Of a stretch of DNA of 64,000 nt, positions 9,666-17,364 are shown one piece after another (the stretch's first letter is position 1; the number at the start of each line of letters is the position of its first letter). Under the pieces are notes generated by a model that saw only the letters and a list, made by a program, of their open reading frames with translations, did no database searches and had not been told where the DNA came from. The stretch is from CAZENU01 sp965222125 (GTDB taxonomy: Bacteria > Chloroflexota > Dehalococcoidia > Lucifugimonadales > CAZENU01). A program made the position numbers and the translations under genes. Location of the stretch: NCBI GenBank assembly GCA_965222125.1, contig CBDCTC010000006.1:682001-746000 (forward strand), in the 5' to 3' direction.

Positions 9666-9723
9666 TACAATGAAAGCCTACAACCTACAATGAAAGTATA
9701 GTTTTGCGGGTACCTGCCGTCAA
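9666..9723 (-). promoter_or_regulatory. Promoter and twin operator of the defence operon
   Basis: On the minus strand, TTGACG (9723-9718), a 17-base spacer and TATACT (9700-9695) form a near-consensus sigma70-type promoter. Two perfect direct repeats (minus-strand CTTTCATTGTA at 9696-9686 and 9676-9666) overlap the -10 box and the start of the transcript. They are 20 bp apart, two helical turns, as expected for cooperative binding of a repressor dimer on one face. The Shine-Dalgarno AAGGAG follows directly. Confidence 0.7.
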
Positions 9724-9980
9724 TCTACAGCGATTCGGAAACCCTGAGACAGGGGTGTAGGTTTCTGGCAACAAAAAAAGGCGGCGTACATGGGCGGTCA
9801 AACGGAGACGCTTACCTAGCCCGGATATTGACTAACTGTCGTAGTGCGCCCACGTCAGTCAGCCCCCCAGCACGGTCGGACACGGGTATAGACCTGCTGA
9901 AACCCGATAGAGGCCGAGTACATTGTCCAGTGACGGAGCGGCCTCACCGGAAACGCAAAAAGGCTGCATACATGGACTGG
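9724..9980. other. Intergenic region between defence island and element arm
   Basis: No gene is seen here. The stretch contains two related A-rich words, AAAAAAAGGCGGCGTACATGG near 9773 and AAAAAGGCTGCATACATGG near 9957. On the minus strand they read as GC stretches followed by T-runs. They could be weak terminators or a duplicated protein site. This gap is also the most plausible place for the left end of the integrated element, but no attachment core could be matched to the right side. Confidence 0.35.
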
Positions 9981-10018
9981 CAGGGGGAGGACACCCGATT
10001 CTCGGTGTCCTCCCCCTG
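9981..10018 (-). terminator. Terminator of the leftward element operon
   Basis: A perfect 15-bp stem (9981-9995 with 10004-10018) encloses an eight-base loop, 13 bases after the helicase stop. On the minus strand a TTTTT tract follows about 20 bases further on. The strong GC stem fits factor-independent termination of the long leftward operon, although the T-run is not directly adjacent. Confidence 0.65.
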
Positions 10019-10030
10019 TTGTGTTGCGGT

Positions 10031-12457
10031 CTAGCGTCCTGCGCCGACCGGCTCTCTCTCCTGCTCAAGGTTCATCGCCCACTCGAACATCGAGAGGGTG
10101 GCGGGCTGGGGCTTCCGGCTACTGCGCTTGGGCTTCGCCGGCTCCTCGGCCATGAACTCGGCCCAGGAGAAGAGCGACTGCTGCGGCTCGTCGGCCTCCT
10201 CGTGGTGACCGTTGCCATTGCCGTTAGCGTGGCCACCGTTCCCGTTGACCGGGGCAGGCATGTGGCCGTTGGAATGGTGTCCGTTCACCGGGACAAGCTC
10301 CACCGTCGGCCCGATGATGTTGAACCCGTGGCCGTTGCCGTGGTGTCCGTTGCCGTTGACCGCGACGGTCTCCGGCTCGACTTCGACCAGCTTCCAGCCA
10401 TCGTCCACTAGCAGCTCCTCTGCGGTGGCCTCAGCGTTCCTGGCCTGGGCTAGGACATCTTCAATCGTCTCCGCCTCGTCCTCCTCATCGCCGCTGACGA
10501 TTCCCCGATCGTGGTCGAGGACAAGCTTGCGGGCCAGGGCCATCATCAGGTCGTCCCCGTCGTCCCCGTCGTCGCCGTAGGCGGCCAGGCCGTCCTCCGG
10601 CAGCTCTCCCTCGACGGCCAGCGAGCTTTGCATCTTCTTCGCCACCAGCTTGAGGGCGTCGGCCTGTAGGGTGTTCTTGTAGGACATGAACACCACCTTC
10701 ACCGGGCGGGTCTGCCCGATGCGCCAGGAGCGCCGGGACGCCTGCCTGGAGACGTACACACTGTAATCTGTCTCGAACCAGACCAAGGTCGGGAAGTCGA
10801 TGAGGTCGAGGCCGGTCTGCACCAGCCTGGGGTGGCAGATCATCACGTCGATGCCCTGCTTGACCTTATCGGCGACCCACGCCTCCCGCCGTTCGGGGGC
10901 CACCGCGTCGGCCTTCATCACCGCCACCCGGAAGCCGTGCCGGGTCAGGATTTCGTCCATCCGCTCGGTGATGTCCCTGGTCCCGGTGTGCGTCGCGTAT
11001 ACCAGCACTCGGCGGCCCTCCATGCGCTCCGCTGCCACCAGGTCCACCAACGCCTTTTCCTTCGGGTAGAGCCGCTCCTCGGACAGGGGCGGCACCTGCA
11101 CGATGATGTCCCCGCTCCTGGGGTCGAAGACCGTCTCCCCCTTGGTGCAGCCTTCGGGGTAGGCGAGGAGGGTTTGCAGGTAGGTGGCCAGCAGCCGCTT
11201 GGAACCGGCCTTGAGCGCCTCGGCCAGCTCCTTGCGCAGCTCCTCGTACACGGTGTCGTAGGCGCTGCGCTGGGAATAGCCCGTCGCGTCCTCCTCCGAG
11301 TCCATGCTGGACAGGAGTATCTGCTCGTCGTAGTCGGGCAGCCCCGAGGCCACGTCCGTCAGTCTGAGGAAGACGGTGTTGGCGATGATGTGGAAGAGGG
11401 CCGAGGGCACGAGGCCCGGCCTCTCCCGCACCGTCTTGCGGTACTTGCGCCGCCTGCTGTTGCGCCCGTCCTCCACCGAGTCGTTGTCGGGCTTGCCGAT
11501 GGAGTGCTCCTCGAAGCCGTACCGCTGAATCCAGCGGTGCTCGTCGGAGCGCTCAAACTCCGTCCTTATCTCAGGCGAGAACCTGTAGAGCAGATGGAAG
11601 AGCGTCGAGGCATATCCACCCATCAAAGTCCCGCTCAGGGAGAGGGACTTGCCGCAGGCGTCGGCGAGGACCCCCGCGGCGATGCCCTGGGCCGACCCGC
11701 GCCCCTTGTACTCGTGAATCTCGTCTCCGATGAGCAGGTCGAAGAAGCCCTTCATCCTGTGCTTCACGTAATCGGCAAGGGGGTAGCGGGCCGGGCCGGA
11801 CCCGTCGGCCTGCCAGAGGGGGGCGCCGCAGGCGGCGCAGGTGTGCTTGCGGCGGTTCAGGTCGGCGTCGGTCAGGGGCACCCCGTCCTTGTCCACTATC
11901 TGCGCCGTGCAGTCGGGGCAGCAGGGAACCCTGAACGGCTCGCCGGTCTCCTCGTCCCGCACCAGCCTGCCCTTGGAGACGGCCCACCGCTCGATGACGG
12001 CGGCCTTCCAGCGATAGGACAGCTTCGCCTTCTCGCGGCTCATCACCGCGAACAGGGGGCCGGAGCCGATGGAGAAGCGCAGCCGCTCCAGGTCGGTGAT
12101 GGACTTGACGATGACGGCGCGAGCGCCGGGCACCGTGACCTCCACCTCCCGCTTCCACTTGGGCACCAGGTGGGGCGGCCCCAGCACCAGGATGCGCTTG
12201 AAGCCCGCCATGTGCGCTGCGGCGGCGGCGATGAAGGTCTTGCCGGTGCCCATCTCGCCGACGACTGTGGTGCCCCGGTGGGCTTCAAGGGAGAGGGCCG
12301 CGCCCCTGATGGCGTCGGCCTGCGCCCCCAGGGGAGTGCGGAGCAGGCGGGGCAGCGTGCCGCCGTTCTCCGAGGGGCGGTAGAGGGGCGGGTAGGACTC
12401 CACCACCCTGTGGGCGATGGCGTCGCGGTAGGTGTCGATGAACTCTCCGAGGTTCAT
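10031..12457 (-). CDS. SNF2-like DEAD helicase with zinc insert and NGH-rich tail
   Basis: The product is an 808-residue superfamily-2 helicase/ATPase. Walker A is GEMGTGKTFIAA at residues 67-78, the DEIH box is LLIGDEIHEYKG, and the C-terminal domain ends with SRRSWRIGQTRPVKV (motif VI). An insertion between motifs Ia and II holds two CxxC knuckles (CCPDC, CAACG), probably a zinc ribbon. The last about 120 residues are a low-complexity linker rich in Asn, Gly and His, then a conserved SLFSWAEFM-like tail that may bind a partner. The ATG at 12457 is preceded by AAGGAG; an upstream in-frame ATG lacks such a site. It is the last gene of the leftward operon. It probably remodels element DNA or replication forks. 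Confidence 0.8.
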   Translation of the reverse strand: MNLGEFIDTYRDAIAHRVVESYPPLYRPSENGGTLPRLLRTPLGAQADAIRGAALSLEAHRGTTVVGEMGTGKTFIAAAAAHMAGFKRILVLGPPHLVPKWKREVEVTVPGARAVIVKSITDLERLRFSIGSGPLFAVMSREKAKLSYRWKAAVIERWAVSKGRLVRDEETGEPFRVPCCPDCTAQIVDKDGVPLTDADLNRRKHTCAACGAPLWQADGSGPARYPLADYVKHRMKGFFDLLIGDEIHEYKGRGSAQGIAAGVLADACGKSLSLSGTLMGGYASTLFHLLYRFSPEIRTEFERSDEHRWIQRYGFEEHSIGKPDNDSVEDGRNSRRRKYRKTVRERPGLVPSALFHIIANTVFLRLTDVASGLPDYDEQILLSSMDSEEDATGYSQRSAYDTVYEELRKELAEALKAGSKRLLATYLQTLLAYPEGCTKGETVFDPRSGDIIVQVPPLSEERLYPKEKALVDLVAAERMEGRRVLVYATHTGTRDITERMDEILTRHGFRVAVMKADAVAPERREAWVADKVKQGIDVMICHPRLVQTGLDLIDFPTLVWFETDYSVYVSRQASRRSWRIGQTRPVKVVFMSYKNTLQADALKLVAKKMQSSLAVEGELPEDGLAAYGDDGDDGDDLMMALARKLVLDHDRGIVSGDEEDEAETIEDVLAQARNAEATAEELLVDDGWKLVEVEPETVAVNGNGHHGNGHGFNIIGPTVELVPVNGHHSNGHMPAPVNGNGGHANGNGNGHHEEADEPQQSLFSWAEFMAEEPAKPKRSSRKPQPATLSMFEWAMNLEQEREPVGAGR

Positions 12458-12526
12458 TGCGCGTGTCTCCTTCTTTGTTATTGCTGAAGGAGGACGCCGG
12501 GACCCGGGACGCACAACGCCCCCGGT

Positions 12527-12567
12527 GGGGGACGTTTCTGCGTCGCGGGTTCCTGGAAACGTCCCCC
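12527..12567. other. Perfect 11-bp hairpin upstream of helicase gene
   Basis: GGGGGACGTTT (12527-12537) pairs with AAACGTCCCCC (12557-12567) over a 19-base loop. It lies in the leader of the helicase gene, 70 bases before its ATG and after a bipartite stem-loop. It could attenuate or stabilise the transcript. Confidence 0.45.
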
Positions 12568-12584
12568 AGGCGGTTTGTTGAACT

Positions 12585-12631
12585 GCGAGGCCCGCAGGAT
12601 GCGGCCTCGTCGTGCGGCTCTGTGCGAGCCG
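12585..12631 (-). repeat. Bipartite stem-loop spacer B
   Basis: On the minus strand, a six-base-pair hairpin CGGCTC/GAGCCG lies just after the stop region of the upstream gene. It is followed by GCACGACGAGGCC and its complement GGGCCTCGC. The architecture is shared with several other spacers of this operon. Confidence 0.5.
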
Positions 12632-12632
12632 T

Positions 12633-12839
12633 CTATGCGGCTTTGAGGGCCTCCCTGCGGGCGGCTTCGGCGGCCCTGTACTCGTCGTAGCACCTTCCCC
12701 GCAGGTGGTACGCCTTCACCGGGGAGGAGACCGCCCGTCCGCCGATGATGTCCACCGAGGCGGTCTGCATTGCCGGTTCGCCGGGGGCGATGGGCTTCCC
12801 GCACCGGCAGCAGGATTCGAGCACCATGGTCGTCTGCAT
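12633..12839 (-). CDS. Small CxxC zinc-binding-like protein, 68 aa
   Basis: The 68-residue product has a N-terminal SCCRCGKPIAPGE knuckle and a later YHLRGRCYDEYR segment, so four potential zinc ligands (C10, C13 or neighbours, H and C near residues 45-50) are present. The C-terminus is a charged Ala/Arg helix. GAGAGG lies seven bases before the ATG. It resembles small treble-clef or PARP-type zinc proteins of mobile elements, but no family can be named. It is embedded in the leftward operon between the DNA methylase and the helicase. Confidence 0.6.
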   Translation of the reverse strand: MQTTMVLESCCRCGKPIAPGEPAMQTASVDIIGGRAVSSPVKAYHLRGRCYDEYRAAEAARREALKAA

Positions 12840-12888
12840 GTTGTTGCCTCTCTTTCCTTATATAAGAGTGTCGTTGCGTCCTGACGAT

Positions 12889-12954
12889 GCGAGGCCCCGC
12901 CGTCCCTTCCCAGGACGAAGCAGGGCCTCGTTGTGCGGCTCTCGGGATGAGCCG
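12889..12954 (-). repeat. Bipartite stem-loop spacer A
   Basis: A small hairpin (CGGCTC with GAGCCG, 12936-12954) is followed on the minus strand by GCACAACGAGGCCC pairing with GGGCCTCG across 12889-12930. It fills the gap after the methylase stop. Confidence 0.55.
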
Positions 12955-12960
12955 TCCGAG

Positions 12961-14004
12961 CTAAGCTGCGATGTCGGTGATCTCCCCACCGTCCAGGTCC
13001 AGGGCGACCACGGTGGTCACCAGCTTCTCCCGGTGCACCTCCTTCTCGGGGGAGTCCTCCACCATGACCATCTCCTTGCTGGTGCGGCCCTTGACCAGGA
13101 TGCGCCTGCCCTCGGATTCGAGCACCAGGTTGTCGAGGAAGCCCGCCGCCACCAGCATCGCCATGTGGCCCCTGCGCAGCGGCATCAGCGGGCGGGTGCG
13201 GGTGTCCCTGGCGGGCCAGAGGGTGTCGGTTATCTCCGTGCTGGTCCACAGCCCCGACCGTCTGGCCTCCGCCGCGGCCGCCACCGGATCGACGGTGCGG
13301 GTGGTGAACAGGATGTCCCCTGCGGGCGTGGTCTTGGGGGTGAACGGCGGGTAGGGGTCGGGGCGCATCGGCTCCGGCTCTCCCACCGCCCATTCCAGCA
13401 CCTTCCGCTCGTCCTGGGCGTCGGGAACGGGGTCGGCCTTGCGGTAGCCCATCAGCGCCACCTGGTCGAAGACCTCCCGCTCCGGGTGCGGGAAGGCCCA
13501 GCAGCGCATCCGCCCGTAGTGGGTGGACACGTAGCGGGCCGAGACCGCGAGGCGCTGCCTGGGGACGATGAAGACCAGCAGGCCCCCCTCGGCCAGGTAG
13601 CGCGTCGTCTGGGTGAGGAAGGCGTGCTCCGTCCGCTTGTCCTCCGAGTCGTGGTCGTATGGGGGATTGAGCAGGAGCAGCCCGAAGGCCCGGTTCGCTA
13701 TGGAGGTGGCGAACAGGTCGGAGGCCAGGGCGCGCCCGAGCCGCTTCTCCGCCTCCTCCGCCCGGTCCCTATGCAGCTCGACGCCGTAGGTCTCGATGGG
13801 GATGGCGTCGGGCGCGTCCATGTGCTCGGCCAGCTGCGCCAGCGCCTCCCCGGCCCCGCAGCAGGGGTCGAGAATGCGCAGCGTCTCACGGCCTCCGTAG
13901 TGGTTGCCGTAGCCGGATGGGGTGTGAATCAGCTCCGCGAGAAGGTCCACCACCCGCTCCGGAGTGGGGTAAAAGCCCCCCTTGGCCTGTGCAGCGAGTC
14001 TCAT
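12961..14004 (-). CDS. Class I SAM-dependent DNA methyltransferase (DUF6094-like)
   Basis: The 347-residue methylase has motif I DPCCGAGEAL at residues 46-55 and the N6-adenine/N4-cytosine signature NPPY at 113-116. The N-terminal KGGFYPTPERVVDLL is typical of element-encoded orphan methylases (DUF6094-like). The C-terminal about 150 residues have no known catalytic role and may recognise DNA. No cognate restriction enzyme is adjacent, so it probably protects element DNA from host restriction. The upstream zinc-ribbon gene overlaps its start by four bases (ATGA). Confidence 0.8.
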   Translation of the reverse strand: MRLAAQAKGGFYPTPERVVDLLAELIHTPSGYGNHYGGRETLRILDPCCGAGEALAQLAEHMDAPDAIPIETYGVELHRDRAEEAEKRLGRALASDLFATSIANRAFGLLLLNPPYDHDSEDKRTEHAFLTQTTRYLAEGGLLVFIVPRQRLAVSARYVSTHYGRMRCWAFPHPEREVFDQVALMGYRKADPVPDAQDERKVLEWAVGEPEPMRPDPYPPFTPKTTPAGDILFTTRTVDPVAAAAEARRSGLWTSTEITDTLWPARDTRTRPLMPLRRGHMAMLVAAGFLDNLVLESEGRRILVKGRTSKEMVMVEDSPEKEVHREKLVTTVVALDLDGGEITDIAA

Positions 14005-14267
14005 GTCGTCTCTCCTTTCTCTTGGCTATCGGTCGTCGTATTCGGCCCGAACCGGCAGGGTTCGGGGTTGCAGAAGCGGCAGTCCCTTCTCGCCCTGGGG
14101 GGCGGCACGTAGTCCTCGACGGTCACCGCCTGGAAGATCACCTGGATGCCGCACGAGCCGCAGTGGTAGATCTCCCCTGTGTGGATGTCCCTGTCGAACT
14201 CCTCCACCTGCGCGAACCGCTCGTCGCAGTGGGGGCAGTCGAAGAACAGCGTCTGTTCAGTCGGCAT
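14001..14267 (-). CDS. Zinc-ribbon protein, 88 aa
   Basis: The protein begins MPTEQTLFFDCPHCDERF and has a second pair YHCGSCG near residue 36, giving a CPHC...CGSC zinc ribbon. A third CRFCNPEPC cluster lies near the C-terminus. Such small ribbons bind nucleic acid or partner proteins. The ATG at 14267 is preceded by AAGGAGAGGAG, and upstream in-frame codons have no such site. Its stop overlaps the methylase start (ATGA), so the two are translationally coupled. Its function is unknown. Confidence 0.65.
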   Translation of the reverse strand: MPTEQTLFFDCPHCDERFAQVEEFDRDIHTGEIYHCGSCGIQVIFQAVTVEDYVPPPRARRDCRFCNPEPCRFGPNTTTDSQEKGETT

Positions 14268-14302
14268 GGTCTCCTCTCCTTTCCTGTGTGTCCTGTGCCG
14301 CG

Positions 14303-14710
14303 TCAGGCGGCGATTCCGATGTCCTTGTGGCGGGTGTCGATGCCGACCACCTCGCCGATTGCCAGGTTGCGCTGGTAGCACAGCACTTGGGCCGTTCCGA
14401 TGCTCTCGGCGCACGGCACACAGTAGGCGGTTATCAGCTCGGCGCGGTTGGCGACGGTGATGCGCCGCACCAGTACCGAGCTGCCCTTAGGCGGTGTGTG
14501 GCCGTAGAGCATGACCGAGGAGTCCCGCTCCTCCGCTTCCGTCGCGGGGCGGAAGAAGTGGGGTTGCCCCGACCGGCAGAGGTGCTTCGAGCCGTCGTGG
14601 GGGCAGTAGCGGCAGGTCGTCCCGTCCGGCGAGAACCGCCGCCAGGCCCCGTGGTTGCGCTGGCCGCGCCGCTTGTTGTTGCGCTTGGCCCGTTTCAGTG
14701 TCCTGTCCAT
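14303..14710 (-). CDS. Basic zinc-finger-like hypothetical protein, 135 aa
   Basis: The N-terminal 25 residues are strongly basic (MDRTLKRAKRNNKRRGQRNH), suited for nucleic-acid binding. CRYCPHDGSKHLC follows near residue 33 and YCVPCAE near residue 96, so one or two zinc sites are likely. It lies four bases after the stop of the next upstream gene and within the leftward operon. No family is recognised. Confidence 0.55.
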   Translation of the reverse strand: MDRTLKRAKRNNKRRGQRNHGAWRRFSPDGTTCRYCPHDGSKHLCRSGQPHFFRPATEAEERDSSVMLYGHTPPKGSSVLVRRITVANRAELITAYCVPCAESIGTAQVLCYQRNLAIGEVVGIDTRHKDIGIAA

Positions 14711-14714
14711 CGTC

Positions 14715-15332
14715 CTACACCCCCACCGGCAGGGTGAGCCAGCCAGAGGCCACCGCGTCGGAGAGGTCCTCCTTCAGCTTGTCGGCCTTGGGGGAGCACC
14801 TGTAGGCGGAGACGCCGACGGACTGGAGGGGGACTATCTCCCCGTTGTCGATGCCCCGGTCCCAGAGCCAGCCTGCCCAGGAGCCGTGCAGGGGCAGGGG
14901 GCTGCGCTTGTCGAGGAAGCGGTGGTGCAGCGCTGGGGCCTCCTCCTCAGACTGCGCCAGCAGCAGGAAGCTGCTCTTCTCGAAGCCGAACTCGGCGGTC
15001 TTCGTATAAACGAGGGCGTGCCAGCCTCCGGACACCGGCAGGCGGGCGATCTTGGCCGTCCACGTCCCCAGCGTCTCGTAGGGAATCTGGCAACGCTGGT
15101 AGCCGCCCGACAGCGCCATGCCGTCCGCGCCCCGGATGATGTGGGCGACGTCCGGCGGCTGCTTGAGCAGCGAGGCCCAGATCGCCTTGAGCGCCGTCTG
15201 GGAGCCGACCATCGAGACGAACCAGAGGCCGTCGCTCTTGTCGTCGCGGGCGAAGGCGTCGGCGGTGGCCGAGAAGCCTCCGGCTGAGATGGTGTAGAGG
15301 TCTTCGGGGTCGATGGTGTGGGTTGCGAGCAT
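14715..15332 (-). CDS. Hypothetical protein, 205 aa
   Basis: The product is a soluble protein without signal peptide or membrane segment. It shows an N-terminal DLYTISAGGFSATADAFARDD segment and a central beta-rich region ending in SGGWHALVYT. AAGGAGACATGAC precedes the ATG. I do not recognise the family. It is conserved in position within the DNA-metabolism operon, between RadC-like and basic zinc-finger genes, which suggests a role in element maintenance. Confidence 0.5.
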   Translation of the reverse strand: MLATHTIDPEDLYTISAGGFSATADAFARDDKSDGLWFVSMVGSQTALKAIWASLLKQPPDVAHIIRGADGMALSGGYQRCQIPYETLGTWTAKIARLPVSGGWHALVYTKTAEFGFEKSSFLLLAQSEEEAPALHHRFLDKRSPLPLHGSWAGWLWDRGIDNGEIVPLQSVGVSAYRCSPKADKLKEDLSDAVASGWLTLPVGV

Positions 15333-15412
15333 GTCATGTCTCCTTTCCGTGGATGTGCTGAGGTGATGCGGGGGATGGTCGCCCCCGTGTGAGAGCCGGA
15401 CGGCGTGGGCCG

Positions 15413-15949
15413 TCAGGACATGAGGCCCCGGTTCTTGAGGCTGACGTGGCGCTTCCCGCCGATGACGATGTGGTCGAGAAGCTCGATCTCCAGCAGTTCC
15501 GCCGCCTGTTTCAGCTTGCGCGTGATCATCACGTCGTCGGGGCTGGGGTCGGGGTCTCCGCTGGGGTGGTTGTGGGCGATGATGATGGCGGGCAGGGACT
15601 CGACCACGGCGGGGCGGAACACCTCGGCGGGGCGCACCACCGAGGAAAAGACGTTGCCCTGGTAGACGACGCGCTGGCCCAGCACGTTGTTCCGAATGTC
15701 CAGCAGCAGCACCCGAAGCTGCTCCTGGGCAAGCTGGGACATCTCCGGCCCCAGCAGGTCGTAAACGTCGCGGGGGGAGCCTATGGAGGGCGGGTCCACC
15801 GGGCCTTCCGGCCTGGTGGAGACCTCGTAGCGCACCGCCAGCTCTCCCAGCAGGCTCAGGTTGCTGCGCAGGGCATCCAGTACCGCCTGCCCCTCCGGGT
15901 TGACGACGGCGACGGTCTCGGTTGGCTTGGTCTGTTTCTTCCTCGGCAT
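15413..15949 (-). CDS. RadC-like JAB/MPN domain protein
   Basis: The 178-residue product carries the JAMM-type metal site: AIIIAHNHPSGDPDPSPDD near residues 122-141, preceded by a conserved E region. The hallmark RadC strand FRPAVVESLPA and the C-terminal LLDHIVIGG are also present. RadC homologues are common in conjugative elements and are linked to DNA repair or antirestriction, but their biochemical activity is unproven. The usual N-terminal helix-hairpin-helix is absent or replaced. The ATG at 15949 follows AAGGAGG. It sits next to ssb, in keeping with a recombination module. Confidence 0.8.
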   Translation of the reverse strand: MPRKKQTKPTETVAVVNPEGQAVLDALRSNLSLLGELAVRYEVSTRPEGPVDPPSIGSPRDVYDLLGPEMSQLAQEQLRVLLLDIRNNVLGQRVVYQGNVFSSVVRPAEVFRPAVVESLPAIIIAHNHPSGDPDPSPDDVMITRKLKQAAELLEIELLDHIVIGGKRHVSLKNRGLMS

Positions 15950-15982
15950 GTCGGCCTCCTTCGTTGTCGGTTGGAAACGAAA

Positions 15983-16038
15983 GCGAGGCCGCCCCCTGTG
16001 GATTGGGAGCGGCCCCGTGGTGCGCCTTCGGTGAGGCG
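15983..16038 (-). repeat. Bipartite stem-loop spacer G
   Basis: Minus strand: a hairpin GACGCCTC...GAAGGCG, then GCACCACGGGGCCGC pairing with GCGGCCTCGC across a loop containing CCACAGGG. It lies between ssb and the RadC-like gene. Confidence 0.5.
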
Positions 16039-16063
16039 TCGCCATGCGGTTGTGAAGCTGCTG

Positions 16064-16444
16064 CTAGAATGGGGAGGCGTCGGCCGCCTGCCCGTTGTCG
16101 TCCCCGTTGCCGCCGTTGCCGTTGCGGGAGTCGAGGAAGACGACCTCCTGGGTGTGAATCTCGGTGCGGTAGCGCCGCTGGCCGTCGTCGCCCTCCCAGG
16201 TGTTGTTCACCAGGCGTCCGGCGACGTAGATGCGCTGGCCCTTCTGGACGTACTGGTTCACGGCCTCACCGCTCTTGCCCCAGACCACGACGTTGTGCCA
16301 GTCGGCGGTTGTCTCAACGTCCTGGCTGCGGCGGTCCGTCGCCAGCCGCAGCTTGGTGACGGCGGTGCCGTTCGGCGTGTACTGCATTTCGGGGTCAGTC
16401 CCCACCCGTCCCAAAAGCTCTACCTTGTTGACTGTGCGTGCCAT
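16064..16444 (-). CDS. ssb: Single-stranded DNA-binding protein
   Basis: The 126-residue OB-fold protein begins MARTVNKVELLGRVGTDPE and contains WHNVVVWGKSGEAVNQYVQKG and VAGRLVNNTWEG, the standard bacterial SSB core. It is shorter than chromosomal SSBs. The tail is Asn/Gly-rich and ends ASPF rather than the usual DDDIPF, so partner recruitment through the acidic tip may be weakened. It binds ssDNA during element transfer or replication and works with the Rad52-like and primase genes of the same operon. AGGAGG lies before the ATG. Confidence 0.9.
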   Translation of the reverse strand: MARTVNKVELLGRVGTDPEMQYTPNGTAVTKLRLATDRRSQDVETTADWHNVVVWGKSGEAVNQYVQKGQRIYVAGRLVNNTWEGDDGQRRYRTEIHTQEVVFLDSRNGNGGNGDDNGQAADASPF

Positions 16445-16496
16445 TTCGATTCCTCCTGAATTGGTGTGGCGCGGCCATGCCGCGCCCGTTTGAATG

Positions 16497-16522
16497 AGGC
16501 TTGTCCCGTACTCCGATACGGG
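16497..16522. repeat. 28-bp palindromic element, intergenic copy f (partial)
   Basis: Stem arms CCCGTA and TACGGG surround a six-base loop, followed on the minus strand by ACAAGCCT instead of CAGGCTCTG. It is a diverged copy of the palindrome found inside five coding sequences of this window. Confidence 0.6.
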
Positions 16523-16524
16523 AG

Positions 16525-16581
16525 CGAGGCCCCACCCTGTAGAGGGAAGCGGCCCCGTCCTGCGCTCCCGAAGAAGGAGCG
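16525..16581 (-). repeat. Bipartite stem-loop spacer C
   Basis: Minus strand: GCTCC/GGAGC hairpin, then GCAGGACGGGGCC pairing with GGGGCCTCG across CTTCCCTCTACAGGG. It stands directly after the stop of the upstream gene and next to a palindromic element. Confidence 0.55.
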
Positions 16582-16582
16582 T

Positions 16583-16936
16583 CTAGCTGAACTCGATGCG
16601 CTGCGGCCCAGGTCCCGGCTCGTCGAAGAGCTTGTCGGGGTCGAAGGGTTCGACCGCGGCCTGGAGCGCCATCAGCGCGTCCGCCCTTGCGCCGGGGCCG
16701 AGCTCCAGGTCGTCAATCGCCTTCAGGTAGCGCAGCGCGGCGTCCACCAGTCCGGCGTGGGCGGCGTTGTTGCAGAAGACCCGTTGAGAGGCGTTCGCCA
16801 TCATCTCCATGCTCACCAGCCCGTCGATGCGGTTGGAGAGCCGCGTCTGGACCGAGGCCAGCTCGTTGGCCAGCCGTGCTATCTCGCGGGTGGTGGGAGG
16901 CATCCTCCGCAGGGTCTTCGGTGCGAACCTGCTCAT
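16583..16936 (-). CDS. Hypothetical helical protein, 117 aa
   Basis: The product begins MSRFAPKTLRRMPPTTREIARLANE and is predicted almost fully helical. A heptad-like segment lies around residues 15-50 and another helix around 70-100. There is no cysteine motif or membrane segment. The ATG at 16936 overlaps the stop of the DUF2958 gene (ATGA), and GGAGGGG precedes it. Its position, just before ssb, suggests an accessory of the recombination module, but no family is recognised. Confidence 0.6.
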   Translation of the reverse strand: MSRFAPKTLRRMPPTTREIARLANELASVQTRLSNRIDGLVSMEMMANASQRVFCNNAAHAGLVDAALRYLKAIDDLELGPGARADALMALQAAVEPFDPDKLFDEPGPGPQRIEFS

Positions 16937-17328
16937 CCCCCCCTCCTTATCTCGCCGAGGATCTTCGGCTCCCAGTACAGGTCGCGCTCGACGGCGGGAA
17001 CGCCGCCTAACACCGTCGCCTCCGCCAGCTCGTCGAGCGAGAAGTAGCCAAGCTCCGTCTCGAACCCCTGGACGAGGCCGAAGCATTCGCCGGTCTCGGC
17101 GTCCCACTCGGTCACGTACCAGGTCCAGTTGCCGTAGGGGGAGAACAGCTTGGCCGGGGCGAGCACGTCGTCGTAGTCCTCGACGTTCTCGTTGGCGTAT
17201 AGGGTGGGGATGGTGTCTCCCAGCTCCTTCGTCATCAGCTCGTGCCTGCGGAGGCCGCTGTGCTTGTCCCGCCAGAGCCTGCCCCGCACTTGATGCGGGG
17301 TCGTGGTGGTTCCAGTTGTATCAGGCAT
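16933..17328 (-). CDS. DUF2958 domain protein
   Basis: The core matches the DUF2958 pattern: LGDTIPTLYANENVED, AKLFSPYGNWTWYVTEWD, GLVQGFETELGYFSLDEL and VERDLYW. DUF2958 proteins are common in plasmids and conjugative elements, and their biochemical role is unknown. The N-terminal about 25 residues before the domain include an in-frame copy of the 28-bp palindromic element, which encodes PHQVRGRLW. The ATG at 17328 is preceded by AAAGGAGACACC; a codon 15 bases earlier is less likely. Confidence 0.75.
   Translation of the reverse strand: MPDTTGTTTTPHQVRGRLWRDKHSGLRRHELMTKELGDTIPTLYANENVEDYDDVLAPAKLFSPYGNWTWYVTEWDAETGECFGLVQGFETELGYFSLDELAEATVLGGVPAVERDLYWEPKILGEIRRGG
17273..17300. repeat. 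28-bp palindromic element, copy a (in DUF2958 gene)
   Basis: Minus strand: stem CCCCGCA, loop TCAAG, stem TGCGGGG, then CAGGCTCTG. It lies in the coding N-terminus and is read in a different frame from the other coding copies. Confidence 0.75.
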
Positions 17329-17364
17329 GGTGTCTCCTTTCATGTGGGGTGTGTTCGGACTGGG

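Noticed and set aside
9757..9960. An attachment site pair for the left end of the element
   Set aside because: Repeated A-rich words exist here, but I could not match any core to the right junction near 43.8 or 45.3 kb.
10832..12487. A 551-codon open frame on the plus strand
   Set aside because: It is antisense to the SNF2-like helicase, whose motifs are unmistakable, and has biased G/V/R/P composition typical of shadow frames in GC-rich DNA.
15389..16459. A 356-codon plus-strand frame
   Set aside because: It runs antisense through radC-like and ssb genes, both firmly identified.
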